Source: Dictyophora rubrovolvata
Taxonomy: Eukaryota; Basidiomycota; Agaricomycetes; Phallales; Phallaceae
Length of the DNA stretch: 64,000 bases
Reading direction: 5' to 3'
Assembly: GCA_029959195.1 (NCBI GenBank)
Contig: CP114118.1
Location: forward strand, 2,816,001-2,880,000
This document shows, piece by piece, positions 1-10,600 of this stretch. Numbering within the stretch: position 1 is the first letter of the stretch; the number at the start of each line of letters is the position of its first letter. The notes under the pieces were generated by a model. That model worked only from the letters and a program-made list of their open reading frames with translations, ran no database searches and was not told the DNA's origin. A program made the translations under genes and the position numbers.

Positions 1-370
1 TCATCCCGGGCCGTTTGTAAGGATATATCAAATAATTTCGGAGATTATGAACCCCCTCATCCCGTCATGAGGACCTCTCGTTCAAGACCTAGAGACCCTC
101 ATTAACTCGTAGATACTCTGCTATGTATTACTATATTCGCGATACGTGGTATGACAGGCGTAACCTACCAAAATAGCGAAGGGTCGGGGAGACGCTTAAT
201 GTGATTATTATATGTACTTAAAAACCTCACCACGCCAATGCGAGTTAGAGCTCAGTTAACTGGAACGCTTCCTCGCGTCGTGGTCCCGGCCGTCGAATGA
301 TGGTCTCGTGTAACATGTTTCACTCCCGGCACCCACAAATTTGGATTCTCCAAGCAATCCCATTGAAGCC

Positions 371-470
371 AGCGAGTCAAGTGACAAGCTCAGGAGTCAG
401 GTATCCAGGAGTTAACTATCACTCTTTACGGGACAATTGTCGAATCGCTCACCGGGTTTGTCCTACTCAG
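371..470 (+). repeat. Degenerate 21-bp repeat remnant
   Basis: A short run of the 'agcgagtcaa.tg.caagctc' type repeat that makes up the heptad-coding region further right. It is collinear with a longer decayed run at 6935-7330, and no open frame spans it. It looks like the remains of a related repeat-bearing gene at the start of the unit. Confidence 0.5.
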
Positions 471-1576
471 CTCAGTGGGTCAACAGATAATGGACAACCT
501 CCGCTGTCGTGTAGGATGATATGACAAATGTTATATTAGGTCGGACTAAGAACATGATCCGTATCCAAATTAATAAGACCACAAGGACACGTCTCTAAAT
601 AAAATAGTAAGCACCTCGCCGATGTCATTTTGCTGTTGAAGTATCATAACCTCTATCTTATCCTTAAGTTCGTCAAAAAAGTCAAGGATACCTGATAGTT
701 GTGCATTCAGAGTATTTTGACAAGCCAATTTAATTGCGAGAATATCATCCTTGCAAGATCGGATAATGATAATTTGGAAACAGTCTCATCCAGCTAATTG
801 AATGATAGCGATAGATCCTTCCGGTTCGATTATTATACTATGTAGTAACTCGGCAGTGAACAAATACTAATAATCCCAACTCTGAGTAAGTACTGCTCGC
901 AAATATGTCGCAAAAATCTCAACGCCCTAATTTATTATGCGAACTGATCAAGACTTTAAGAAGAGGATGTTTTATGTGAAATCATATAGTACTGACGTGT
1001 TTGAACTTTGAACTCTGCTGTACAAGGGGCAATTTGTAGTTGTTTGCCGCAGGAGGTGTGCCTTTGTTTGTGCACGTGTATTCCCGGAGCCTGCAAACAC
1101 CGTCACGGTCTCGACAATCGTGGCTTCAACAATCGCCGTCGAAATTTCTACGATCAGGTATTGTTTTTGCTGGGTTTGGCAGCTCGTCCAGTTGGTTAGG
1201 ACTCAGAATGGTGCTATAAAATGCGCAGCCTGAAGCACCATACTCAACAAAACAGCAACTTTGACAACTTTCAAAAATGAAGCACACTAGGAAAATTGTA
1301 GCTAGTCTTGTTAGCGAAGCCACGTCCAAGTCCATAACCAATTAGGGTTTATTTACTTGATTTTCCCAGGTGTAGAAAGTGCGTTGTCCAATGGGAAGTT
1401 AGAGAGTAGACGCTTCGGTCTAGAAAGTCTCTGCCATGATCTCTTTCTGTGCCTGCGCGCGCCATTCGAGTCTCTCACCAGGACAACTACCTACCCAAGC
1501 TTGTCTTTGTAGCCCTCGCCGTTAACGTTGGCTTTCTGCTTCTTCCTTCCTGGTACCACCTTAACAAACCCTAAAT

Positions 1577-2671
1577 ATGTCCTCTGACCTATCCCAGCTG
1601 ATCTCCCAGCTACGTCGAATAGAACATGGGCAAAATCCACAAATCCTGTCTGTAAGCAGTACCACAAACCAAGTCTGTACTTCAAAATCAGTTGCCCTTT
1701 TTCTACACTATGTTGATTACTTAATTAGACGTTCCAATCAAACCAAGGTGCACTCTCGTCCGGTGGTCCCAACGTATCACAAAGATTTCAAGTAGCGAAT
1801 TCGAACATACACCAAGTAACCTACAATTTCCATCTCATAGGAAACTCCAACCTCGGTTCTAGGGCCATTACTAATGGAGATCATGGAGCGTATCTCAATC
1901 ATCAGGATTCGCAGTCGGCTGTTATCAGTTATGCAAGCCGATCTATGATTGAGGCGTAAGTTCATTGGTTCAAATTCTTTACAGAATGTCCAACCGAGTG
2001 ACCCCAGTGTTTATCATGAAGACTTAAACGCCAAGCTCGCTGCAGTTAAAGAGTCAACTGTCGAGGTCAAGAAATCCACTGCCGAGCTGAAGGGATCAAT
2101 TGTCAAACTCGCCGAGGCAACTGCCAAGCTCAGCGAGTGGATCACCGCACTCAATTGGCCGGCTTCCAAGCTCGGTTATTTAACTGTGGAACAATATATG
2201 TCAACTCTCAAAGTCAGCTTGTCAGTTCTCGAGTTCGGCCAGTTAAGTGTCGAATACGGTGAATCAACTGTTCGGGACAGTGATTCAATGATGACGGCCG
2301 GCGAGTCAATCTCGCTCGTTGTGTTTGATACGTTAATTTTAAAGCTTGGGGATGTGGCTGCTAGGTTCAGGGAGTCAAGTACGAGGTTCAAGGAGTTATT
2401 TACGAGGTACTCCGAGTCCTTCGCCCATTTTGAAACCACCGAGAGTGCTCGCGCGCTTGAAAACTCCGAAGGTTCTCAGCTCAGCGAGCTTATGGAAGCT
2501 GCGGACTTCAATATGTTTGAGGAGATAATGGCCGAGGCTGGAGAATCGGGTGGAACGGTCTGCGAGTTGCTCGACGCATTCAGCGAGTCGATGGTCGCTT
2601 ATGCTAAGTCACTCGCCGCGCCTGACGACTTGATCGCTGCGTTTGTCGCAAAAATCGAAAGGGGTTTATAA
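1577..2671 (+). CDS. Heptad-repeat protein, unit 1 copy (unknown family)
   Basis: I do not recognise this family. A consistent three-exon model is 1577-1651, 1729-1920 and 1985-2671, giving 317 residues in one frame; the second donor (gttatc) is weak. The first 89 residues are a non-repetitive head that starts MSSDLSQLISQLRRIEH. From about residue 100 the protein is a run of seven-residue units such as AELKGSI, VKLAEAT and AKLSEWI, with Leu at the third and a small or beta-branched residue at the seventh place. That spacing fits a coiled coil or other rod. The tail is acidic and Ser/Ala-rich. Without the second splice the head would end at a TAA at 1957, giving a separate 101-residue protein. 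Both readings are conserved in length in unit 2. The last codons lie inside an inserted element (2644-3348). No signal peptide or membrane segment is visible. Confidence 0.4.
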
Positions 2672-3348
2672 TTCAAATCGGGTTTATTTACCCAACGTGA
2701 AATTAATTTTGCATTTATTTTCAATTTCACGATGTATAGAGCTTAGTTTTCTCCCCTGTGCCTTTATTTTCGGGTCCCTTCTCCAATGAATGCCCTGCAA
2801 CTTCGCCTGAGTTGTGATCGGCTAAAAACTCATTCATCGGCTAATCTCTGGACGTCTTGAATCGCACAAAAAAGAGGATGGTCTGTGCGCAAGATCAGGT
2901 TCCCATATAAACTCGGGACTTCGTTCATTTTCAAGTCGGTCATGTTGCCCCACTTAGTGGTATTCGTTATATGTACAGTAGTAGTAGTCTAGTAGTAGTC
3001 TTAGTCTTAGTAGCAGCAGCAGCAGTAGATTAGTCTAGTAGCAGTGGTAATTACGCTCTTTCATGGTGTATATAGACTATGTACATATATATATGTTCAA
3101 TATAATTTTTTTGAAAGCTACTCTGACTTGTGATTCAGTTTGAAAAAAAACAAAGCTAAAAAAAACAAGAGTAAGATGATTTAAGTAAAGTTTACAATGT
3201 ATAAAAAACCACTGATTTAGTTTATAAACATGGCTGGCGGTTTATTGGAGCCTTGAAATGATTATAAACCAATTATAAACCCCCTCGGCGTCTGACAACC
3301 TTTTTTAGGTTTATAATGCATTATAATCCTCTAAGGATTTTTGCGACA
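2644..3348. mobile_element. Inverted-repeat element (MITE-like), 705 bp
   Basis: The left end tgtcgcaaaaatc (2644-2656) is repeated exactly in inverted form at 3336-3348. Similarity continues inward for about 15 more bases, through a shared ttataat. The interior is AT-rich, has no long open frame, and holds a TAG/CAG microsatellite. Unit 2 reads straight across the corresponding site (about 6335-6357) without this segment, so U2 looks like an empty site. I see no clear target duplication beyond a possible TT. The superfamily is not identified, and a non-autonomous DNA transposon is the simplest reading. Confidence 0.55.
2976..3050. repeat. TAG/CAG microsatellite
   Basis: Impure trinucleotide run of tag, tct and cag units. 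It lies inside the inverted-repeat element and is absent from the other units. Confidence 0.85.
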
Positions 3349-3924
3349 TTTTAACCTGGATGAGTGATTCAGATGTACAATAAGTAAACAGTCTCTTGTG
3401 TTACATATATGATAGATAACTGACAGCAGCTGTTTCAATAGAGCTGAGAATATGGTCTGATTCATTTGTAAGGATATATCGGGGATCATGGGTCCCCTCT
3501 TCCCGTCATGATCACCTTCCGTTCAAGACCTATAGACCCTCATTTTTCCACTCATGGATACTCTGCTATGTATTATTATATTCGCGACACATGGTATGAC
3601 AGGCATAACCTGAAACAACGACATTCCTGAAGATGATGCACTAGGAAATTGTAGCCATCCTCAGTTCTGGCAGACGGAACGGGCATGATGCATAACGAAT
3701 TGATTGAACCCCTTTCCCTTATCTTCTAGTTTTTCTCAAAAATGGCGCCAATGCCAGTTGGAATTCAGTTTCCTTGCGGGGTCGGCCGTTGAATGGCCTC
3801 AGTCCATGTAACTCACAAAATTTGGATCCTCAGAGTAATCCCGTTTCCGTGTTTCATCTAAAATGATAAGAACATTTCGCCTCATTTATCGGTATATGGA
3901 CAACTTGTAAGACTGTCAGGCCCG

Positions 3925-4440
3925 ACTGGTTCCCTTTTGCTCGCTCAAAAGACGGTAATGTATTTGTTACAAGGTTCATCTCGAGGGAAACGAGGAGGCA
4001 GACATGGAGGCGGCAAAATCAATCAGCGACCACCTAACACTTCATTGAAGAGCTCCCCACTAACAGGTTAGCAGCAAGACAAACATGGGAAACCAAGCTC
4101 AAAAGGCGGGCGGTAGAAGTATGGGGGGGATCCCCGAGATCCATATGCGCGCATGAAGGAGATCGATGAAGCACTACCATTCCTAAAGCTGATGGATAAG
4201 TTCCCACGTCGCGGCAACACTTCTATACTAATGCAATTAAGAACAGGACATGCACCACTGAACTGTTTTCTGCGCAAAATAGGAAGAGCGGAATCACCTT
4301 TATGGTCAGAGCATGCGGCCTTGAAGAGGGAGATGTCTCGCACTAGGGTTCTTTGCGAGACGACGTGCTGATGGTAGTGTTGCTGCAGTTAACCCGTAAG
4401 ATAGATTGAAGCTACGATTGAATCCAGAAATAAACATATC
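3925..4440 (+). mobile_element. Decayed LINE 3' fragment (RNase H-bearing, Tad1-like)
   Basis: Translated pieces show the end of an RNase H domain (around 3980-4025, HLEGNEEAD), then at 4222-4290 the phrase LRTGHAPLNCFLRKIGRAES. That phrase is typical of the C-terminal part of fungal LINE polymerase proteins, just before a Cys/His knuckle. The frame is broken in several places and only the last few hundred bases of the element remain. U1 and U3 have nothing like it at the matching place, so it entered U2 after the units duplicated or was lost from them. Family assignment rests on motif memory only. Confidence 0.6.
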
Positions 4441-5241
4441 AGTTCAAAGATTTAAACTGAAACAAAACCTTAACTTTGCGCTCTTTTTTGTAGGCTGATT
4501 TACATTTCCTGTTGGGATTACTACTTTGTGGTGGATTGCCTAATGACCTTGGTTTGGGATATATCTCCTGGGGAACGCAAGAGGAACATCGTTCTTCTTT
4601 TTCCTACATACCATCTTGTTTTGGTTTACTGTGATAATAATAGGGAGGATGTTTTATGTGAAATCATATAATACTGACGTGTTTGGACTTTGCTGTACAA
4701 GGGGCAATTTGTAGTTGTTTGAGGGAGATGGGCCGTTGTTTGTGCATGCGTGGTCCCCGGAGCTTGCAGACTTCACGGCCTCAACTATCACGGTTTCAAC
4801 AATCACCGGCGAAATTTCTGCGATCAGGTAGTTTTTACTGGGTTTGTTACTAGCTTCCAATTGTAGAATCATGCTATAAAAAGGCGCAGCCTGAAGTACC
4901 ACACACAACAGCAAAACAGAAGCTTCAATGACAACTTTCAAAAATGAAGCACCAGGAAAATTGTAGCCAGTCCTGCCAGCGGAGCCACGTCCAAGTCCAT
5001 AACCAATTAGGGTTTATTTACTTGATTTTCCCAGGTGTAGAAAGTGCGTTGTCCAATGGGAAGCTAGAAAGTAGACGCTTCGGTCTAGAAAGTCTTTGCC
5101 ATGATCTCTTTCTGTGCCTGCGCGCGCCATTCGAGTCTCTCACCAGGACAACTATCTACCCAAGCTTGTCTTTGTAGCCCTTGCCGTTAGCGTTGACTTT
5201 AAGCTTCTCCTTTCCTGGTACCACCTTAACAAACCCTAAAT

Positions 5242-6355
5242 ATGTCCTCTGACCTATCCCAGCTGATCTCCCAGCTACGTCGAATAGAACATGGGCAAAA
5301 TCCACAAATCCTGTCTGTAAGCAGTACCACAAACCAAGTCTGTACTTCAAAATCAGTTGCCCTTTTTCTACACTATGTTAATCACCGCTAATTAGACGAT
5401 GCAACCACACCACGGTGCACTCTCGTCCGGTGGTCCCAATGTATCCCAAACATTTCAAGTAGCGAATTCGAACATACACCAAGTAACCTACAATTTCCAT
5501 CTCATAGGAAACTCCAACCTCGGTTCTAGGGCCATTGCTAATGGAGATCATGGAGCGTATCTCAATCATCAGGATTCGCAGTCGGCTGTTATCAGTTACG
5601 CAAGCCGATCTATGATTGAGGCGTAAGTTCATTGGTTCAAACTCTGTACAGAATGTCTAACCGAGTGGCCCCAGTGTTGATCATGAAGACTTAAACGCCA
5701 AGCTCGCTGCAGTTAAAGAGTCAACTGTCGAGGTCAAGAAATCCACTGCCGAGCTGAAGGGATCAATTGTCAGACTCGCCGAGATAACTGCCATGCTCAG
5801 CGAGGGGGTCACCGCACTCAATTGGCCGGCTTCCAAGCTCGGTTTGGTCAGTGAGCAAGATGTCACATTGGAGGATATAACTGTCGAGCGGTTTATGTCA
5901 ACTCTCAAAGTCAGCTTGTTAGTTCTCGAGTTCAGCCAGTTAAGTGTCGAATACGGTGAATCAACTGTTCGGGACAGTGATTCAATGACGGTCGGCGAGT
6001 CAATCTCACTCGTTGTGTTTGACACGTTAACTTCAAAGCTTGGGGATGTGGCTGCTGGGTTCAGGGAGTCAATTGCGAGGTTCAAGGAGTTATTTACGAG
6101 GTACACCGAGTCCCTTGCCCATTTTGAAACCACCGAGAGTGCTCGCGCGCTTGAAAACTCCGAAGGTTCTCAGCTCAGCGAGCTTATGGACGCTGCCGAC
6201 TTCAATGCGTTAGAGGAGATAATGTCCGAGGCTGGAAAATCGGGTGGAACGGTCTGCACGTTGATCGACGCATTCAGCGAGTCGATGATCGCTTATGCTA
6301 AGTCACTCTCCGCGTCTGACGACTTGATCGCTGCGTTCGACACGGATCACTGGTG
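5242..6355 (+). pseudogene. Heptad-repeat gene, unit 2 copy, probably broken
   Basis: Counterpart of the gene at 1577-2671. The first two exons (5242-5316 and 5396 onward) keep the same lengths and frame as in U1. The third exon begins after the acceptor at 5650 but meets an in-frame TAA at its third codon, where U1 has CAA. The repeat part stays open from there to 6355 and ends in a different short tail, AAFDTDHW. An unspliced reading from 5242 gives the same 101-residue head protein as in U1. So either the copy is a pseudogene for the long product, or only the short product is made. The repeat units differ from U1 by substitutions and by two extra units (about 5850-5890). Confidence 0.45.
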
Positions 6356-6356
6356 A

Positions 6357-7660
6357 TTCAGATGTACAATAAGTAAATAGTCTCTAGTGCTACATGTACG
6401 ATAGATAACTGACGGCAACTGTTCAATAGAGCTGAGAGTATGATCTGATTCGTTTGTAAGGATATATCAAATGATTTCGGAGATTATGGATCCCCTCATC
6501 TCGTCATGATCACCTTCTGTTCAAGACCTATAGACCCTCATTTTTCCACTCATGGATGCTCTGCTATGTATTATTATATTCGCGATGCGTGGTATGACAG
6601 GTAACCTGAAACAACGACATTCCTGAAGGTGATGCGCTAGTAGGAGATTGTAGCCATCCCTGCTGGCGAACCTAGCACGACCATGATGCATAACAAATCA
6701 ATCGAGCTCCTTTGCCTTTTTTTCAGAAGTTATACTGACGTATGTGAAGGTATTAGAGAAGGTTCGGGGAGACGGTTTAATATGACTATACTTAAAAACC
6801 TCACCACGTCAGTGCCAGTTGGAGTTCAGTTAACTGGAACTGTGTTTCCTCGAACGGTCTCCGATCGTGTAATTTGTTTCACCCCCGGCGGTCACAAATT
6901 TGGATTCTCCATGTAATTCCGTCAACGCCAGCGAGTCAAGTGACAAGCTCAGGTAGCCAGGTCAGCTGCCGAGTTCAATGAGTTAACTAACTATCACGTT
7001 TTATGGGACATTCAAGTTCGTCGAATCCATTGCGGTCAACAAGTCAATTGTCGGGTTCAGCATGTTCGAGTTAGCTATCAAGCTCAACGAGACAAGTGTC
7101 AAGCCCAGCGGCGAAATAGTTACTGGTTTCAATGAGCCAGCCAACGCATGATTTGGAGTGTTATCATCTGCCGAGTTCAGTGCCCAGCTCACTTTGAGCC
7201 AGCTCTAAATATTAGCAAGTCAACTATCAAGCTCAGCGAGACAGCCACCGAGCTCAGGAATTCAAAGTCACTGCGTTTATCGTGCCAATTGGCGAGCTTT
7301 TCGTGGTCGAGAAGTCAACTGTTGAATTACTCACTGCGTTCGGCATCGCGTTCGGAGGTTTGCAATTGTCCTCACTTGAAGCTCAGTGGCTCAACACATA
7401 ATGGACAACCTCCGGTGTCGCGTAGAATGCTAGATAATTGTCAAAGATTATATTAGGACGGACTAAGAGCATGATCCGTGTCCAAGGACACATTGCCGAA
7501 TGAAATGGTAAGCACCCCGATGTCATTTTGCTGGATCGGATAATCCCATCCAGCGAATTATATGTTAGCAATAGACTCTTCAAGTTCGTTTATTATACTA
7601 CATAGGTAATTCGGCAGTGTCCCGAACAAATACTACATCAATCTCAAGCTGAGTAATACC
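6357..7660. repeat. Tandem segmental repeat, unit 3 (U3, partial)
   Basis: Third copy. It begins with the shared 'gattcagatgtacaataagt' stretch and follows U1 positions 13-870 with several indels. It ends near 7650, before the gene-bearing half would begin. Several short open frames occur, but none resembles the U1 gene head. Confidence 0.75.
6935..7330 (+). repeat. Decayed run of 21-bp heptad-coding repeats
   Basis: About 400 bp with recurring blocks such as gcgagtcaagtgacaagctc, agcgagacagccaccgagct and aacaagtcaattgtcgggtt. They have the same length and wording as the repeats coding the heptads at 2030-2460. Stops interrupt all frames, so this looks like the remains of another member of the repeat-protein family. 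Confidence 0.6.
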
Positions 7661-10600
7661 AATCACACATAAGAAACACGCCATCCATATTATCAAATAG
7701 ACGTCCCGGCAGTTCTAATTAGTGCTGTAAAAATTCCTTGATACCACTTCCCAATATCCCGCTGGTGGAGTTTAAAGTCCAGAACAATGCGGCTTATCAA
7801 TGTCAGACGGAGGGGATTCACCGAAGCGAGAAGAAGATTGCACCCGAAAGTATAATCAACCTTGATTGTTGATCAGGTCGCTATGTATGTACATAGTCAC
7901 TTGAGTTTACTATTTATCGTACTCCGTTTATTGACTTTTCTGTCCTTGTGCAGGTTCCTGCCGAAACGGGCTTCTTACATTTCGTACCTAGGTTGTCTCT
8001 TCCCTGCACTGGCTGGGCAGGACCACCCGCATCTGCGTCTGCACGACGTCATTTGCGTCATATCGTGATCGATTTAGGTCTGATTTCATGATCTCGTAGA
8101 CAACGTGTCCTTCAGTGTCGACTAGGGAGGAAACTGCGTTATATGTATAAAGGCACTGCTGGTTTGTCCCATCGCGCGTTTATCTTTACACTACACACCG
8201 AGGCTCAGGTTATGTATATCCTTAATAGGTTTAAGTGTCAACATCGTGGTCAACGTGTCAATCACTGTTGTCGACTCAAAGTAGTCGCAACACACTCGGC
8301 AGACCATTATCGAGTCGTCTTCTTTTAATTAGTTTAGTAAATAGAAGCACATAGATCTCGAACAAAAAAAAAAGGGAAATTTAGCGTGATAGCCTGACCG
8401 CATATATTAATATGCGAATGTCGCGATAGCGCTCGCCTAGTTTTAACGACGCATCAAATGGGGAGAAAGAGGTTTAGTCTAAAAATTAAATGCAAATTCT
8501 GAAAAAGAAGCACGCAAGAGATTCGCGCTTGGAAGCGTTTTTTTTTCTTTGCAAGGTGGCGAGAACAATTTGGAGAGGCGAGATAAAAGAGAAGAGAAGG
8601 AGGAATAGCCTGTCCCGACTTTCTTTGGGAGTCTAAATTTGCAATTGATAACGAAATAATATCATAAACTTTTTTCGCTTGCTCAAGTAGCATCACGTTG
8701 TTATGAAAGGGGAATTTCCGCCGTCGAATATTAAGTTCCCAAGGTTACATAACAAAGAATTCACTGAGTGTTAGTTTTCTAGAAATTTCTTCCGTTCCAA
8801 TTACATTTATATTGTGTGCGTGTGGCATGTGTATGCGCATGGAGAGTGCCAGTTCACTCATCCACCAACCGGCTCAGTGCCGCCATCTTGCGTGGGACGT
8901 GCAGGACCGAATAAAGCTTTGTTTCTTTCTTCTATGAACATTTCAAGTCGTCTTGGCACATGAAGGCTTCAAACAGGATGCCGGCTTTATGAGTTGAGCT
9001 TCTGGCTTCCTGCGAGAGACGAATTCTCAATCAAAAGTGGCAAAAAGGCCTGGATGAGCGGAGGACGGCGCGTATTGTAATTGCACCTCCCTCTCTGTGA
9101 AATGGCCTATCAAACGTCGAGATAAAAAAAAAACTTGGTGGTCAAGATCCAATTGTGGGCTTCTTACATACATCCTAAAATATCCGTTAATATCATCAAA
9201 ACAAGCACCACTACTTCGTATATATCACAATAACCACACACCGTTCATAGAGCTTCATGGCGCAGCAAATATTATTATTCTCATTATTAAACTGCAATGT
9301 CTCAATTTCCGCGACGGAATGGATACAGGAGGAGAGCCAGCCTACTAAAGCCAGACATACCTCACTTTGAATCACTCGTTTGGCCAAGGCTCTGGGGGTT
9401 CTGATTCATTCATTGAAGCAAGAATACAGGCAGAAAGACAAACCACACCGGTACCTTGAAGCTTCGAATTCTTAGGATTCCCCCTCTTTTCTTGAGTCAC
9501 TGGTTTTCAATTATATCTTTGATGAAATGAAAGGAGGAGTTGCAAGCGTTTTCCTTCAGTTGCATGTGCATGTGTTTTCTTCGCCTTGTATTGATGCCAT
9601 GGCTATAGGTGAAGAGCGCTTCAAAATACCTTTTTTTTATCCGGAGGACCTGTGGATTCGGTTATCATAGGCATGGTCAAAGGGTCTAAAATAGATATGC
9701 TTACGGAACGGGATCAATGAACCAAGGCTTTTTTTTTTGTTCGTACGGGGACTTTTGCTCCTATCTTTTGCATCCACACTTTTACTCCGCCCCGATTGGG
9801 CATCGTCAGCTGCCCGCGGTAGATTGGAACTGAAATCCGCCGGTCGTCCCCAAAAAACCGACGAACCTGATCATGATAAATCGCGATCTGAAACATAACA
9901 CACATGTGTACATAGTACGCCATTGAGGTAATATACTACGACTTGGAAAAGTTCGAGTAACCACATGCTACGTGTTGAATTTCAAAACCAAATTATAATT
10001 AAGACAAAACATGACTTTTTCGCTTACCGTCGTGGGTATTTATTTCCGAGTTTTTAATGTGAATTGAAACGAGAGAACTAGGGATTTTCGAAACGCTGTA
10101 CATACGCACCGATTATGACATTAATTACTGCGCGCGGGTGGTGTGCATGCGTACGTTTCAAGTTAAATATGCGTGCGCGTGAGAGAGAGAATTGGATGCA
10201 GAAATAAAAGCCTTCCAAAATTATTTCCCGTGGACCGTATGTATGCACGCTTTTAAGACGCCATGGTTTGAATGCGGCAGGTACGAAATACCGTATGTAG
10301 ACATCGATTTGAAAGAGTGGCTTCCTGGTTCGTGAACTCTATACGTTCTTTTCCAAAGCTTTGATTGCCGGTGAATGCATTAGCCCCTGAGTATGGACAG
10401 GCTTTCGAGGGCTTCGCATATACAGTCTAGCTGCAGGCATTTGTGCTTAGTAATAGTAGTAACTGAATTGAGGGAAGGAGGTGAATATAAAAACGGCTTT
10501 TTTCGCTGAATTGAATTTGTGCCATTTGCAAATTAGGATGACTGTCTAGCCATGATGCTCTTTGTGGCATTTTAGAACGACATATCGATATAATTCAAAC

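Larger units (their letters stand above)
1..3363. repeat. Tandem segmental repeat, unit 1 (U1)
   Basis: First of three tandem copies of a segment of about 3 kb. Positions 13-165 match 3466-3625 and 6452-6610 closely; all three start at a shared 'tttgtaaggatatatc' motif. Positions 964-2640 match 4648-6335. Positions about 185-560 and 810-870 match the third copy at about 6765-7530 and 7580-7640. The junction to unit 2 is the shared stretch beginning 'gattcagatgtacaataagt' (3366 and 6357). The copies differ by many substitutions and by large indels, so the duplication is not recent. Exact outer edges cannot be fixed because the left end may run past the window. Confidence 0.85.
3364..6356. repeat. 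Tandem segmental repeat, unit 2 (U2)
   Basis: Second copy of the segment. Its first part (3466-3860) matches U1 and U3. It is then interrupted by about 780 bp of unrelated sequence that includes a LINE fragment. The gene-bearing half (4648-6335) is about as long as in U1 and strongly similar to it. Unit 3 starts directly after the end of the gene copy, because the 705-bp element of U1 is missing here. Confidence 0.85.

Noticed and set aside
13-6625. The repeated blocks at 13, 3466 and 6452 as terminal repeats of a retroelement
   Set aside because: There are three copies, not two. The sequence between them carries the heptad gene and no capsid or polymerase region, and no primer-binding or target-site pattern is seen.
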